Below the pieces are notes generated by a model. The model was not told the DNA's origin. It saw only the letters and a program-made list of their open reading frames with translations, and did no database searches. Positions 1-7,454 of a stretch of DNA of 64,000 nt are shown here, piece after piece (the stretch's first letter is position 1; each line of letters opens with the position of its first letter). The stretch is from Candidatus Rifleibacteriota bacterium (GTDB lineage Bacteria; Muiribacteriota; Ozemobacteria; Ozemobacterales; Ozemobacteraceae): assembly GCA_015232575.1 (NCBI GenBank), contig JADFZL010000003.1, positions 318,001 to 382,000 of the forward strand, in the 5' to 3' direction. Position numbers and translations under genes: made by a program.

Positions 1-1377
1 GACCGGAATCACCGCTTCCTTGATTCCCTCGAACCCTCTAACTGATTCGATATCAACGTTTTCGAGTTCATTTCCGGTAATAAGGTGATAAGCGGTTCTC
101 AAAGCTGCTTCGCATACACCGCCGGTGGCTGCAAAAATTGCACCCGCTCCGGTTGAATCGCCAAGCGGATTATCAAATGGCCGATCTTTGCAAAGTTTGA
201 GATCAAGATCAAAAGAAGTAAACAATCTTGCGCACTCTCTTGTAGTCAATACTGTATCAACATCGCGCAAGCCGTCCACTTCCATTTCAGGACGCTGAGC
301 TTCGAACTTTTTGGCTGTGCATGGCATAATCGAAACAACATGAACCTTCTTTGGATCAACTCCGATTTTCTTTGCCCAGAAACTTTTTATCATTGCGCCC
401 TGCATCTGTTGCGGTGATTTACAGGTAGAAAGATTTGGAAGAAATTGCGGGAAAAAATGCTCAATGAACTTTATCCAGCCTGGGCTACATGAAGTTATCA
501 TTGGAAGAACGCCATTGTTCTTAACTCTAGCAACAAGTTCGCTTCCTTCTTCCATAATCGTTAAATCAGCAGCAAAATTTGTATCAAACACATAATCAAA
601 ACCGATTTGCCTGAGACCATCAACAAGCTTTCCGGCAACATTTTCGGCGTCCAGTCCGAATAGTTCACCGAGTGCAACTCTTATAGCCGGTGCAACCTGT
701 GCAACGACGACTTTTTCAGGATCACTAAGAACATCAACAACTTCCTTGATGGAATAATTTTCTGAAAGAGCGCCTGTCGGACAAACTTTTATGCATTGTC
801 CGCAATTTACGCATGTTGTGTTGGCAAGGTCTTCATTAAACGCTGGAAGAATCATGGTTTCGAATCCGCGTTTTGTAAAGTCAATGGCGCCGATTCCCTG
901 AATTTCTTCGCATACGCGGACGCATCTTCCACAAATGATGCACTTGTTCGGATCGCGCACAAGCGAAGGTGAAGTTGCATCAGTATGATAGTGGCGTTTC
1001 AGCTTATATTGCGGTTTAGGTTCAATGTTCAGCTGCATTGAAAGCTTCTGCAGCTCGCATGTAAGATTTTTATTGCATGTAAGACAATCTTGCGGATGGT
1101 TTGCAATCAGGAGTTCAACGATCATCTTCCTTGCTTCTCTGATACGTTCAGTGTTTGTCCTGATAACCATTCCATCAGACAATGGATAAGAGCAGGATGG
1201 AATGAGCCCGCGTGTTTTTTCAACTTCAACAACGCAGATTCTGCAGCTTCCAGAGGGTTGAAGGCCTTTCAGGTGGCAGAGAGTCGGAACATCAATTCCA
1301 GCCTTCTGACATGCTTCCAGAATTGTCAGACCGTTATCGAATTCATATTTTTTATCATTAATAGTAACATTCAGCAT
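1..1377 (-). CDS. hydA: [FeFe]-hydrogenase catalytic subunit HydA (partial, C-terminus outside window)
   Basis: Catalytic subunit of a trimeric NAD-linked [FeFe]-hydrogenase that makes or consumes H2 in the cytoplasm. The 459 visible residues run from ATG at 1377 to the window edge without a stop. They show an N-terminal [2Fe-2S] ferredoxin domain (Cys34, 45, 48, 62), a HPQDCLTC His/Cys cluster motif (94-101), two [4Fe-4S] ferredoxin motifs (CIICGRCVRVC at 146-156 and CVNCGQCIKVCP at 189-200) and two of the three H-cluster signatures, TSCSPGW (295-301) and MPCTAKKFE (351-359). The third signature would lie beyond the edge. It is the last visible gene of hydC-hydB-hydA, 12 bases after hydB. 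This subunit order and the NuoE/NuoF partners match the HydABC/Hnd electron-bifurcating type, so coupling of NADH and ferredoxin oxidation to H2 is expected by homology; it is not shown by the sequence alone. Confidence 0.95.
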   Translation of the reverse strand, partial: MLNVTINDKKYEFDNGLTILEACQKAGIDVPTLCHLKGLQPSGSCRICVVEVEKTRGLIPSCSYPLSDGMVIRTNTERIREARKMIVELLIANHPQDCLTCNKNLTCELQKLSMQLNIEPKPQYKLKRHYHTDATSPSLVRDPNKCIICGRCVRVCEEIQGIGAIDFTKRGFETMILPAFNEDLANTTCVNCGQCIKVCPTGALSENYSIKEVVDVLSDPEKVVVAQVAPAIRVALGELFGLDAENVAGKLVDGLRQIGFDYVFDTNFAADLTIMEEGSELVARVKNNGVLPMITSCSPGWIKFIEHFFPQFLPNLSTCKSPQQMQGAMIKSFWAKKIGVDPKKVHVVSIMPCTAKKFEAQRPEMEVDGLRDVDTVLTTRECARLFTSFDLDLKLCKDRPFDNPLGDSTGAGAIFAATGGVCEAALRTAYHLITGNELENVDIESVRGFEGIKEAVIPV

Positions 1378-1389
1378 TATAGAACTCCT

Positions 1390-3324
1390 TTACTCGAAAT
1401 AAACCGCTTTGAAGGGGCAAACATCATTGCAGACACCACATTTAACACACTTGTCTTTTATAATGTAATGCGCATGTTTGAGTTCACCGACAATAGCATC
1501 ATTCGGACACTTCTTTTTGCAGATCGAACAACCTTTGCAGTTTTCCGGATTAATTTTAAATGTCAGCAGTGACTTACATTTTCCAGCTGGACATTTTCTG
1601 TCATAAATATGCGCTTCGTATTCGTCCTTGAAGTATCTGAGTGTTGATAGAATAGGATTTGGAGCAGTTTGCCCAAGTCCGCATGCAGCGGTATCTCTTA
1701 TGAGCTCGCATGTTTTCTTCAGTTCTATCGCGGATTTAAATCTTTCGAGAGTCATGCTTCCCTTTTCAGATTCAGCAGATTGAATGAAAGTGTCAAGCAT
1801 TTCCTGAAGTCTTGTAATTCCTTCTCTGCATGGAATGCACTTGCCGCATGATTCGGTTCTGGTAAAATTGATGAAAAATCTTGCCACATCGACCATACAT
1901 GTCTGATCGTCAAGAACTACAAGTCCACCGGAACCCATCATTGCACCAGCTTCAATAAGAGAATCATAATCAATCGGAGTTTCAAGCAATATGGCTGGAA
2001 GGCATCCGCCGGAAGGTCCGCCTATCTGAGCGGCTTTGAACTTTCTGTCGTTAAGTATTCCACCGCCGACATCGAAAATAATTTCACGAAGTGTGATTCC
2101 CATCGGAACCTCGATCAAACCGGAAAGAACCACTTTCCCTGTCAGAGCAAATACTTTGGTTCCCTTGGATTTTGCGGTTCCAATTGAAGCGAACCACTTT
2201 CCGCCTTCAATCATTATTTCAGCAACATTTGCAAACGTTTCGACATTGTTGATAACGGTCGGTTTTCCGAAAACGCCTGATACTGCAGGAAACGGAGGCC
2301 TTGGACGTGGCATTCCGCGTTTTCCTTCGATGCTGGCGATCAAAGCAGTCTCTTCACCGCAGACAAAAGCTCCGGCGCCCATTTTTATTGTAATGTCAAA
2401 ATTAAAATCAGAACCAAGAACATTCTTTCCGATAATTCCATATTCCCGAGCCTGAGCGATGGCTCTGTTAAGTCTTTCTATGGCAAGCGGATACTCTGCG
2501 CGGCAGTAAATATAGCCGTGATTGGCTCCAATAGCATAGCCGCCTATCATCATTCCCTCAATTGCCCGATGCGGATCACCTTCCAGGACAGATCTGTCCA
2601 TGAATGCGCCCGGATCACCTTCATCAGCGTTCATTATAATATATTTCTGAGGGTTTTTCTGATTCAATGCAAATTCCCATTTTTTTCCAGTCGGAAATCC
2701 GCCGCCGCCACGACCGCGAAGACCCGAGACAAGAATTTCATCAACAACTTCCCTTGAAGTCATTTTCAGAGATTTTGCCAGACCCTTGTAGCCACCTTTT
2801 GCAAGATACTCATCAATCGAATCCGGATCAATGTTTCCGCAATTTTTCAATACAATGCGTTTCTGCTTCTTAAAAAATGGCAGATCTTTAAAAAGCGGAA
2901 CCTTTGACATTTCATCTGGAATATCAAAAGTCTGTGCATCTGGATACGATTCCGAAATTCCAAGCACGATATCTTCAGGTATTTTGCCATTTTTAATATA
3001 ATTATCAATTATCGAATCAATTGCTTTGAGGTCTACATTCTTAAAAGAAATGCGCGGTTTTCCCGGTAGCTTCACATCTACCATAACTTCACATTGACAA
3101 TAGCCAATGCAACCTGTTTTCTTTATTTCAGCAGTAAAATCACCTTTTTTCAATCTTTCCTGAAGCCTGTCCCAGATTTTCTGACCGCCCGAGGCTAGAC
3201 CACATGTTCCCATTCCCACAAAGATTCTTGGGTTTGTCTGACCGCTGAAAAGATTATTTTTATGATATTCGCTGATCTTTCCAGAAATCAGTTCATCAAT
3301 TTTAATTTTTTGAATGCTATCCAT
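1390..3324 (-). CDS. hydB: NADH-binding NuoF-like subunit HydB of [FeFe]-hydrogenase
   Basis: NAD(H)- and FMN-binding subunit that passes electrons between NADH and the hydrogenase subunit. The 644 residues show, in order, a thioredoxin-like [2Fe-2S] domain (cysteines around residues 41-97), the NuoF Rossmann/FMN part with GLRGRGGGGFPTGKKW and NADEGDPGAF, a [4Fe-4S] site CGKCIPC, and two extra C-terminal [4Fe-4S] ferredoxin motifs (CKGCSICKKKCP and CVKCGVCNDVCP). This fused arrangement is typical of HydB/HndC and not of respiratory NuoF, which lacks the terminal ferredoxin domain. The ATG at 3324 overlaps the TAA of hydC by one base (TAATG), so translation is probably coupled. The gene lies between hydC and hydA. 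Confidence 0.95.
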   Translation of the reverse strand: MDSIQKIKIDELISGKISEYHKNNLFSGQTNPRIFVGMGTCGLASGGQKIWDRLQERLKKGDFTAEIKKTGCIGYCQCEVMVDVKLPGKPRISFKNVDLKAIDSIIDNYIKNGKIPEDIVLGISESYPDAQTFDIPDEMSKVPLFKDLPFFKKQKRIVLKNCGNIDPDSIDEYLAKGGYKGLAKSLKMTSREVVDEILVSGLRGRGGGGFPTGKKWEFALNQKNPQKYIIMNADEGDPGAFMDRSVLEGDPHRAIEGMMIGGYAIGANHGYIYCRAEYPLAIERLNRAIAQAREYGIIGKNVLGSDFNFDITIKMGAGAFVCGEETALIASIEGKRGMPRPRPPFPAVSGVFGKPTVINNVETFANVAEIMIEGGKWFASIGTAKSKGTKVFALTGKVVLSGLIEVPMGITLREIIFDVGGGILNDRKFKAAQIGGPSGGCLPAILLETPIDYDSLIEAGAMMGSGGLVVLDDQTCMVDVARFFINFTRTESCGKCIPCREGITRLQEMLDTFIQSAESEKGSMTLERFKSAIELKKTCELIRDTAACGLGQTAPNPILSTLRYFKDEYEAHIYDRKCPAGKCKSLLTFKINPENCKGCSICKKKCPNDAIVGELKHAHYIIKDKCVKCGVCNDVCPFKAVYFE

Positions 3325-3878
3325 TACTTTGCCTCCTTAATTACCGCCTCAGAATTCTTTTCAGAAAGGCCACAGGTGGCAGAAAACTCTTTCAGAATCC
3401 GTGGAACGTCTTTGGTGATAAGCCTGCCGTGAAATACACCATCAATGGTAATTACCGGAGCAATAGAACAGCTTCCCAGACATGCAACTACATCCAGAGA
3501 AAAAAGATTATCTTTCGTTGTTTGCCCGGCTTTTACTGACAGCTCTGATTCGAAGGCACGAAGGATCTGGTCTGAACCACGAACGTGACAGGCTGTTCCG
3601 CGGCAAACCTGAATGATGTGTTTTCCAGGTGGAGTGAGCTTAAACTGATTGTAAAAAGTCGCTACTCCGAAAACTTTACTTGCCGGAATTCCAACGTGTT
3701 GTGCAATTTGTATCATGGAATCACGGGAAAGATAAGTCAATCTTTCCTGAGTTGCCTGAAGTATCGGAATCAGATACTCTCTCTTGCCAGCAGAAAACCT
3801 TGTCAGAACTTCAGAGACGATTGGGTCACGGAACTGATTTTCTGCAGATGCATTGCCACAATTACACTTCGCAGTCAT
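3324..3878 (-). CDS. hydC: NuoE-like [2Fe-2S] subunit HydC of [FeFe]-hydrogenase
   Basis: Small thioredoxin-fold [2Fe-2S] subunit, 184 residues, that works with HydB in electron transfer. The four cluster cysteines fit the NuoE pattern: CRGTAC (two Cys) followed about 40 residues later by CLGSC. The N-terminal helical part (IPILQATQERLTYLSRDSM) is also family-typical. It is the first gene of the hydCBA operon. The start is supported by a CTGGAGGGAA ribosome site just upstream of the ATG, and a well-formed promoter lies about 60 bases further up (3941-3969). An N-terminal CNCG near residues 5-8 is unusual and its role is unknown. Confidence 0.93.
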   Translation of the reverse strand: MTAKCNCGNASAENQFRDPIVSEVLTRFSAGKREYLIPILQATQERLTYLSRDSMIQIAQHVGIPASKVFGVATFYNQFKLTPPGKHIIQVCRGTACHVRGSDQILRAFESELSVKAGQTTKDNLFSLDVVACLGSCSIAPVITIDGVFHGRLITKDVPRILKEFSATCGLSEKNSEAVIKEAK

Positions 3879-3940
3879 ATTTCCCTCCAGAACCAGATAA
3901 TTCGACGAATTTAAGTTTATTGTTAATTTCTTATAAAAAT

Positions 3941-3969
3941 ATTATACCAGAAAAGGAAAAATTTCACAA
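3941..3969 (-). promoter_or_regulatory. hydCBA promoter with extended -10
   Basis: Read on the minus strand: TTGTGA, a 17-base spacer, then TATAAT preceded by TGG (extended -10). The inferred start lies about 55 bases upstream of hydC. The -35 hexamer is one arm of a perfect inverted repeat TCACAA-GCA-TTGTGA (3964-3978), a likely operator. The match to sigma-70 consensus is seen; the regulator is unknown. Confidence 0.7.
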
Positions 3970-4011
3970 GCATTGTGATGTAATTTTACAAATATTTTAA
4001 AAGTGACTCAT

Positions 4012-4875
4012 TCAGGTTCCGGATAATCGGAGGTACATTCCAGATAAAATATCTGTACCAGATGTGTGTCCGGTGTTCAAAGCTGAAAGTATTTCTTTCT
4101 TTTGAAGAAAACCTGAAACAATCATGTCTGCAAGTTTCTCAAATATTAGAGAAGATTTCCCCGAATGGGCAAATATGACCTGCCAATAGGAGACTTCAGT
4201 GGTTTTTCTTCTCAGAATTTCAAAAAAATTATTGCTTAGGCAAATCAGCTTGTTTTTCATTCGAAAGTCAACCAGCATTATTCCAACGCAAAAATCATCC
4301 CATGCTGGCGTTAGACCTTCACCCGAGCCAAAATGTGCCATATATTCCATCAAGTTAACAGTAGATTTATTTTGAATCTTTTTGGAGATATCGGCAATAT
4401 ACTCAGAAAATACACTTTGTTTATCTGAAAATATTGATTCACATATTTCAGAATGTTTTCCAAAACAGCGTATATACCTGGCTAGAACTTCAGAAGTCTT
4501 CTGAAAATTAAAAGTTTCAGAATGATCAGGCAATTCGGAAATAGCAATAAATTCTTTTGCTAGTGTATATCTGAAAATATCAGTGAAATTTTTTCTTCTG
4601 TCTGGATTTAAAATTTCAGCAATATAATTTCTATCAGATGAAAGGGTCAGGAAATTCCCTGAAAATTGAACTCTGCTGCCCTTGTGTATTAATTCCGGCA
4701 AACAAGATAACCTAACGCTCAAAGGATGCATTCTGTCTGTGTGAGTTGTAAAATGCAACAGGAATCCATTTTCCATAGCAGCATCAAATGAATTCTGAAA
4801 TATCGCGCAGACATGCCCCTGAAGTATCATGCCAGTTTTGAGAAGAGAATCAGACCTGAAATTGAATTCGTTCAT
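4012..4875 (-). CDS. DUF2877 family protein
   Basis: 287-residue cytoplasmic protein with the DUF2877 hallmark GSGEGLTPAWDDFCVG (about residues 183-198), which corresponds to the family's G-x-G-x-G-L-T-P-x-x-D-D motif. Family members elsewhere often sit beside FdrA/allantoin or carboxylate-metabolism genes; none is visible next to this one. The biochemical role is not known to me. It has no signal peptide or membrane segment. The ATG at 4875 has a weak ribosome site, so the true start could be Met16. A terminator (4918-4951) isolates it from HU upstream. The gene looks intact. Confidence 0.7.
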   Translation of the reverse strand: MNEFNFRSDSLLKTGMILQGHVCAIFQNSFDAAMENGFLLHFTTHTDRMHPLSVRLSCLPELIHKGSRVQFSGNFLTLSSDRNYIAEILNPDRRKNFTDIFRYTLAKEFIAISELPDHSETFNFQKTSEVLARYIRCFGKHSEICESIFSDKQSVFSEYIADISKKIQNKSTVNLMEYMAHFGSGEGLTPAWDDFCVGIMLVDFRMKNKLICLSNNFFEILRRKTTEVSYWQVIFAHSGKSSLIFEKLADMIVSGFLQKKEILSALNTGHTSGTDILSGMYLRLSGT

Positions 4876-4917
4876 TCGTATTTTTTGATTTGAATAAATA
4901 TAACTATATGAGGAAAA

Positions 4918-4951
4918 GCAACTGGCAGAAAAGTCTTTTTCTGCCAGTTGC
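4918..4951 (-). terminator. Rho-independent terminator of the HU gene
   Basis: Perfect 15-base inverted repeat (GCAACTGGCAGAAAA and its complement) with a 4-base loop, followed on the minus strand by TTTTCCT. It lies 27 bases beyond the HU stop codon. Confidence 0.85.
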
Positions 4952-4978
4952 TTTATCAGGGTTTAAATTCAGTGAATG

Positions 4979-5260
4979 CTATTTTCCCTTGTTGACGAGT
5001 TCGCGCAATTCTTTTCCTGGCGAGAACTTTGCAACTTTTTTTGCCGGGATATTAATGGGCTGTTTGGTTTTTGGATTAACGCCTTTTCTTGCAGCTCTTT
5101 TTACTGAATAGAAAGAACCAAAGCCAACCAACTGAACTTTGTCGTTTTTCTTGAGGGTGTCTTTTACTGCTTCAACAAAAGCTTTCAACACAGACTCAGA
5201 CTCAAGATTTGTAATCTCGGCCTTTTTTGCAACTGACTTTAATAATTCCTGCTTATTCAC
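4979..5260 (-). CDS. hup: Nucleoid DNA-binding protein HU
   Basis: Small histone-like protein of 93 residues that bends and compacts DNA as a dimer. The sequence has the HU fold from end to end: VNKQELLKSVAKKA at the N-terminus, the VQLVGFGSF core motif, then the basic arm GVNPKTKQPINIPAKKVAKF and a C-terminal helix. I chose the GTG at 5260 because it places the family-typical N-terminus directly after a strong AGGAGG site (6-base spacing). A longer reading frame upstream (to 5323) adds residues not found in HU. It is a single-gene unit with its own terminator. Confidence 0.93.
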   Translation of the reverse strand: MNKQELLKSVAKKAEITNLESESVLKAFVEAVKDTLKKNDKVQLVGFGSFYSVKRAARKGVNPKTKQPINIPAKKVAKFSPGKELRELVNKGK

Positions 5261-5462
5261 GGTAAACCTCCTGAATATTTTTGTGATGGAAGACTTTTTA
5301 TCATATTTAGAGCTTGTTCGCAAGTCTCAATTTTAAATTTTTTACGAAAAACACCTCTAAATTCAAACCCGATCGAAAAAAATCTTTACGAAAAGCCAAA
5401 CAGATGCTACCATTTACTTGTTTTACAAATGAGTAAAGAAAAAATAATAAATAATTTCAGAG

Positions 5463-5490
5463 TTGTTAAAATTTGCACAAAAATTATAAA
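5463..5490 (+). promoter_or_regulatory. Putative promoter of the 2H phosphoesterase-like gene
   Basis: TTGTTA, 16-base spacer, TATAAA, about 20 bases before the start codon, with AAGGGG as ribosome site in between. Seen by consensus match only. Confidence 0.45.
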
Positions 5491-5511
5491 ATCAATAGAA
5501 GGGGTTAATTT

Positions 5512-6210
5512 ATGATCAAAGAAAAAATCTGGGTCGGTCTATTTCTGGTGTTGGTTTTAATTCTGCTAAAATGCACAATCGGCTACTCCGAAGAAAAAAT
5601 CAAAGTCAATGTTTTTGCAACTGTCTCTGCTCCGATTATTCAACAGGTTGAAGAAGCTGGTCGAATCCTCATGCAGGAAGAAAAAATCGAAACCTTCTCT
5701 GCAAAAGGTTATCAGATTCATTGTACATTGTATATGACAAGTTATTCACCTGATAAACTCAGCCAAATTAAAACTTTTGTAGCTTCTTTCGCACAGAATG
5801 TCAGAAGTTTTGATGTAAAATCACTCGGAATCTCAAAAACTTCAAATAACTGGCTTTTTATTAACCTTGAGAGAAACAGCAATCTGCAGAAATTGTCAGA
5901 CGAAATTGTAAAAGAACTTTCCTCTCTAAGATTGCCAAGTCAGGTAGTTCCCGACTGGGCAAAAGATGACCCTGAAAAAGTTGAATACATATCAAAATAT
6001 GGAAGTCCGAATGTTTTCAAACTTTTCAACCCCCATCTGACACTCCTTGCGCAAACAGACCAGACAATTATCGATAGATTCCTTGAAAAACACAAAGAGA
6101 ATCAATCTCTTAAAAAAACCATTGATGGTCAGATAACTGGAATAGGCTACGGATATGCTGATGGAGCAGGACAAATTAAAGAACCGATCGAAATATTCCA
6201 ATTTAAATAA
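5512..6210 (+). CDS. Exported 2H-phosphoesterase-like protein
   Basis: 232-residue protein with a hydrophobic N-terminal export segment (residues 6-25). Two histidine motifs, H70-C-T-L and H175-L-T-L, each preceded by a beta-strand-like stretch and 105 residues apart, match the paired H-x-T/S-x signature of the 2H phosphoesterase superfamily (ligT, cyclic nucleotide phosphodiesterases). Proteins of this fold usually hydrolyse cyclic or 2',3'-linked phosphates in the cytoplasm, so an exported copy is uncommon. The substrate cannot be deduced. It stands alone, with AAGGGG upstream of the ATG. The assignment rests on the two motifs and the overall size, without other homology. Confidence 0.6.
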   Translation: MIKEKIWVGLFLVLVLILLKCTIGYSEEKIKVNVFATVSAPIIQQVEEAGRILMQEEKIETFSAKGYQIHCTLYMTSYSPDKLSQIKTFVASFAQNVRSFDVKSLGISKTSNNWLFINLERNSNLQKLSDEIVKELSSLRLPSQVVPDWAKDDPEKVEYISKYGSPNVFKLFNPHLTLLAQTDQTIIDRFLEKHKENQSLKKTIDGQITGIGYGYADGAGQIKEPIEIFQFK

Positions 6211-6229
6211 TAAGGCACTTAAAATTATA

Positions 6230-7276
6230 TTATTTTGAAAGAGTTATCTCGTCTGGAAGGTCAAGATTTCCCGGTTCGTATTTTTTCAGGATTTCCGAGA
6301 TAACTTTGTTTGTGTCAATTCCATCAAACTTTGCCTGATAATTCAGAATTATTCTGTGATTAAGAACATGTGAGCAGACAAAATTCACATCTTCAAATCC
6401 AACTGTGGCCCTTTGATTAAATAGAGCTTCTGCCCTTGCTGCTTCAGCAATTGCTATTGCAGCACGTGGCGATGCACCGTGTGAAACATTTCTCTTGACA
6501 CCTTCGGTCGAATGTTTATCTGATGGGTGAGTTGCTGAAACAATTCTGGAAATGTATGAAGCGACTGGTTTTGGAAGAAAAATTCTTTCGTGGATTTCAA
6601 AAAGTTGTTTCAGTTCATCGGCAGAGAGCCTGAATTCAGGTGTGGGAGTGTCGCCGCGTCTTCTTTCTGAAATTATCTGCTCAAGAACTTTTGCGTCTGC
6701 TGTGCCAACTTGTAATTTGAACATGAATCTGTCGAGCTGAGCTTCCGGCAATGGATAAGTTCCCTCCATTTCGATTGGGTTTTGTGAAGCAAGAACAAAA
6801 AATGGAATCGGTAACTGTCTGGTTTTACCAATCAGGGTAACACATCTTTCCTGCATGGCTTCGAGTAAAGCAGACTGCGTTTTAGGTGATGCACGGTTAA
6901 TTTCGTCTGCCAGAATCAGATTTGAAAAAATTGGCCCGGATTGAAAAACCATTTCCCTCGTGCCATCAGATTTTTCCTGAAGGATATGCGTTCCAAGAAT
7001 ATCGCCTGGCATCAAATCTGGTGTAAACTGAATTCTGCTTCCCTGAAGCTGAAAAAGTTGGCAGAGAATTTTGATCAGTGCTGTTTTTCCAACTCCCGGA
7101 ACACCTTCGAATAAAATATGACCGCGGCTGAGAATTCCGATAATTACCAACCGATGCAGAACTGGTCTGCCAAGCATTGCTCTGTCTAGTTCTCGGGTAA
7201 GTTTCATCAAAAGTTGATGAGCTGAATCAATTTCCGCCGGTGGAATTAGTCCAAGATTCAATTTTGCTTCACTCAT
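6230..7276 (-). CDS. MoxR-family AAA+ ATPase
   Basis: 348-residue MoxR-type AAA+ chaperone ATPase. It shows Walker A GVPGVGKTA (about 58-66), Walker B LILADEINRASPKTQ, the sensor stretch FVLASQNPIEMEGTYPLPEA with LDRF, and the C-terminal lid. MoxR proteins usually act on von Willebrand-A or DUF58 partners encoded next to them to activate or insert cofactors; no such partner is visible here, which makes this an orphan. I prefer ATG 7276 (MSEAKLN) because AGGA lies 8 bases upstream. ATG 7285 is possible; the open frame up to 7444 is AT-rich non-coding sequence. It is divergent from the M16 peptidase gene at 7455. Confidence 0.88.
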   Translation of the reverse strand: MSEAKLNLGLIPPAEIDSAHQLLMKLTRELDRAMLGRPVLHRLVIIGILSRGHILFEGVPGVGKTALIKILCQLFQLQGSRIQFTPDLMPGDILGTHILQEKSDGTREMVFQSGPIFSNLILADEINRASPKTQSALLEAMQERCVTLIGKTRQLPIPFFVLASQNPIEMEGTYPLPEAQLDRFMFKLQVGTADAKVLEQIISERRRGDTPTPEFRLSADELKQLFEIHERIFLPKPVASYISRIVSATHPSDKHSTEGVKRNVSHGASPRAAIAIAEAARAEALFNQRATVGFEDVNFVCSHVLNHRIILNYQAKFDGIDTNKVISEILKKYEPGNLDLPDEITLSK

Positions 7277-7397
7277 ATTTTCCATCCTGTCAGATTTAAT
7301 CAATTTTTCACCTGTTTCTAAAATCCATGGCTTACTCAATTTCCTCGCTGAGATAATACCAGAAATTTCATTCAAAGATAATATTTTATAAAAACAA

Positions 7398-7426
7398 TTG
7401 CTAAAGAAAATCTGAAACGTTAATAT
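7398..7426 (+). promoter_or_regulatory. Putative promoter of the first M16 peptidase gene
   Basis: TTGCTA, exactly 17 bases, TAATAT, about 28 bases before the start codon of the M16 gene. Consensus match only. Confidence 0.45.
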
Positions 7427-7454
7427 ATCAAAAAAATTAATCAAAGGGATAATT

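Noticed and set aside
2036..2455. 139-codon plus-strand frame inside hydB
   Set aside because: Antisense to strongly conserved NuoF sequence; composition of the translation (Pro/Ser-rich) is that of a shadow frame.
3964..3983. Rex operator upstream of hydCBA
   Set aside because: The consensus TTGTGAANNNNTTCACAA needs arms in the opposite order or one base different in spacing; only an imperfect match (TTGTGATGTAATTTTACAA at 3973) exists. Kept as an unassigned palindrome.
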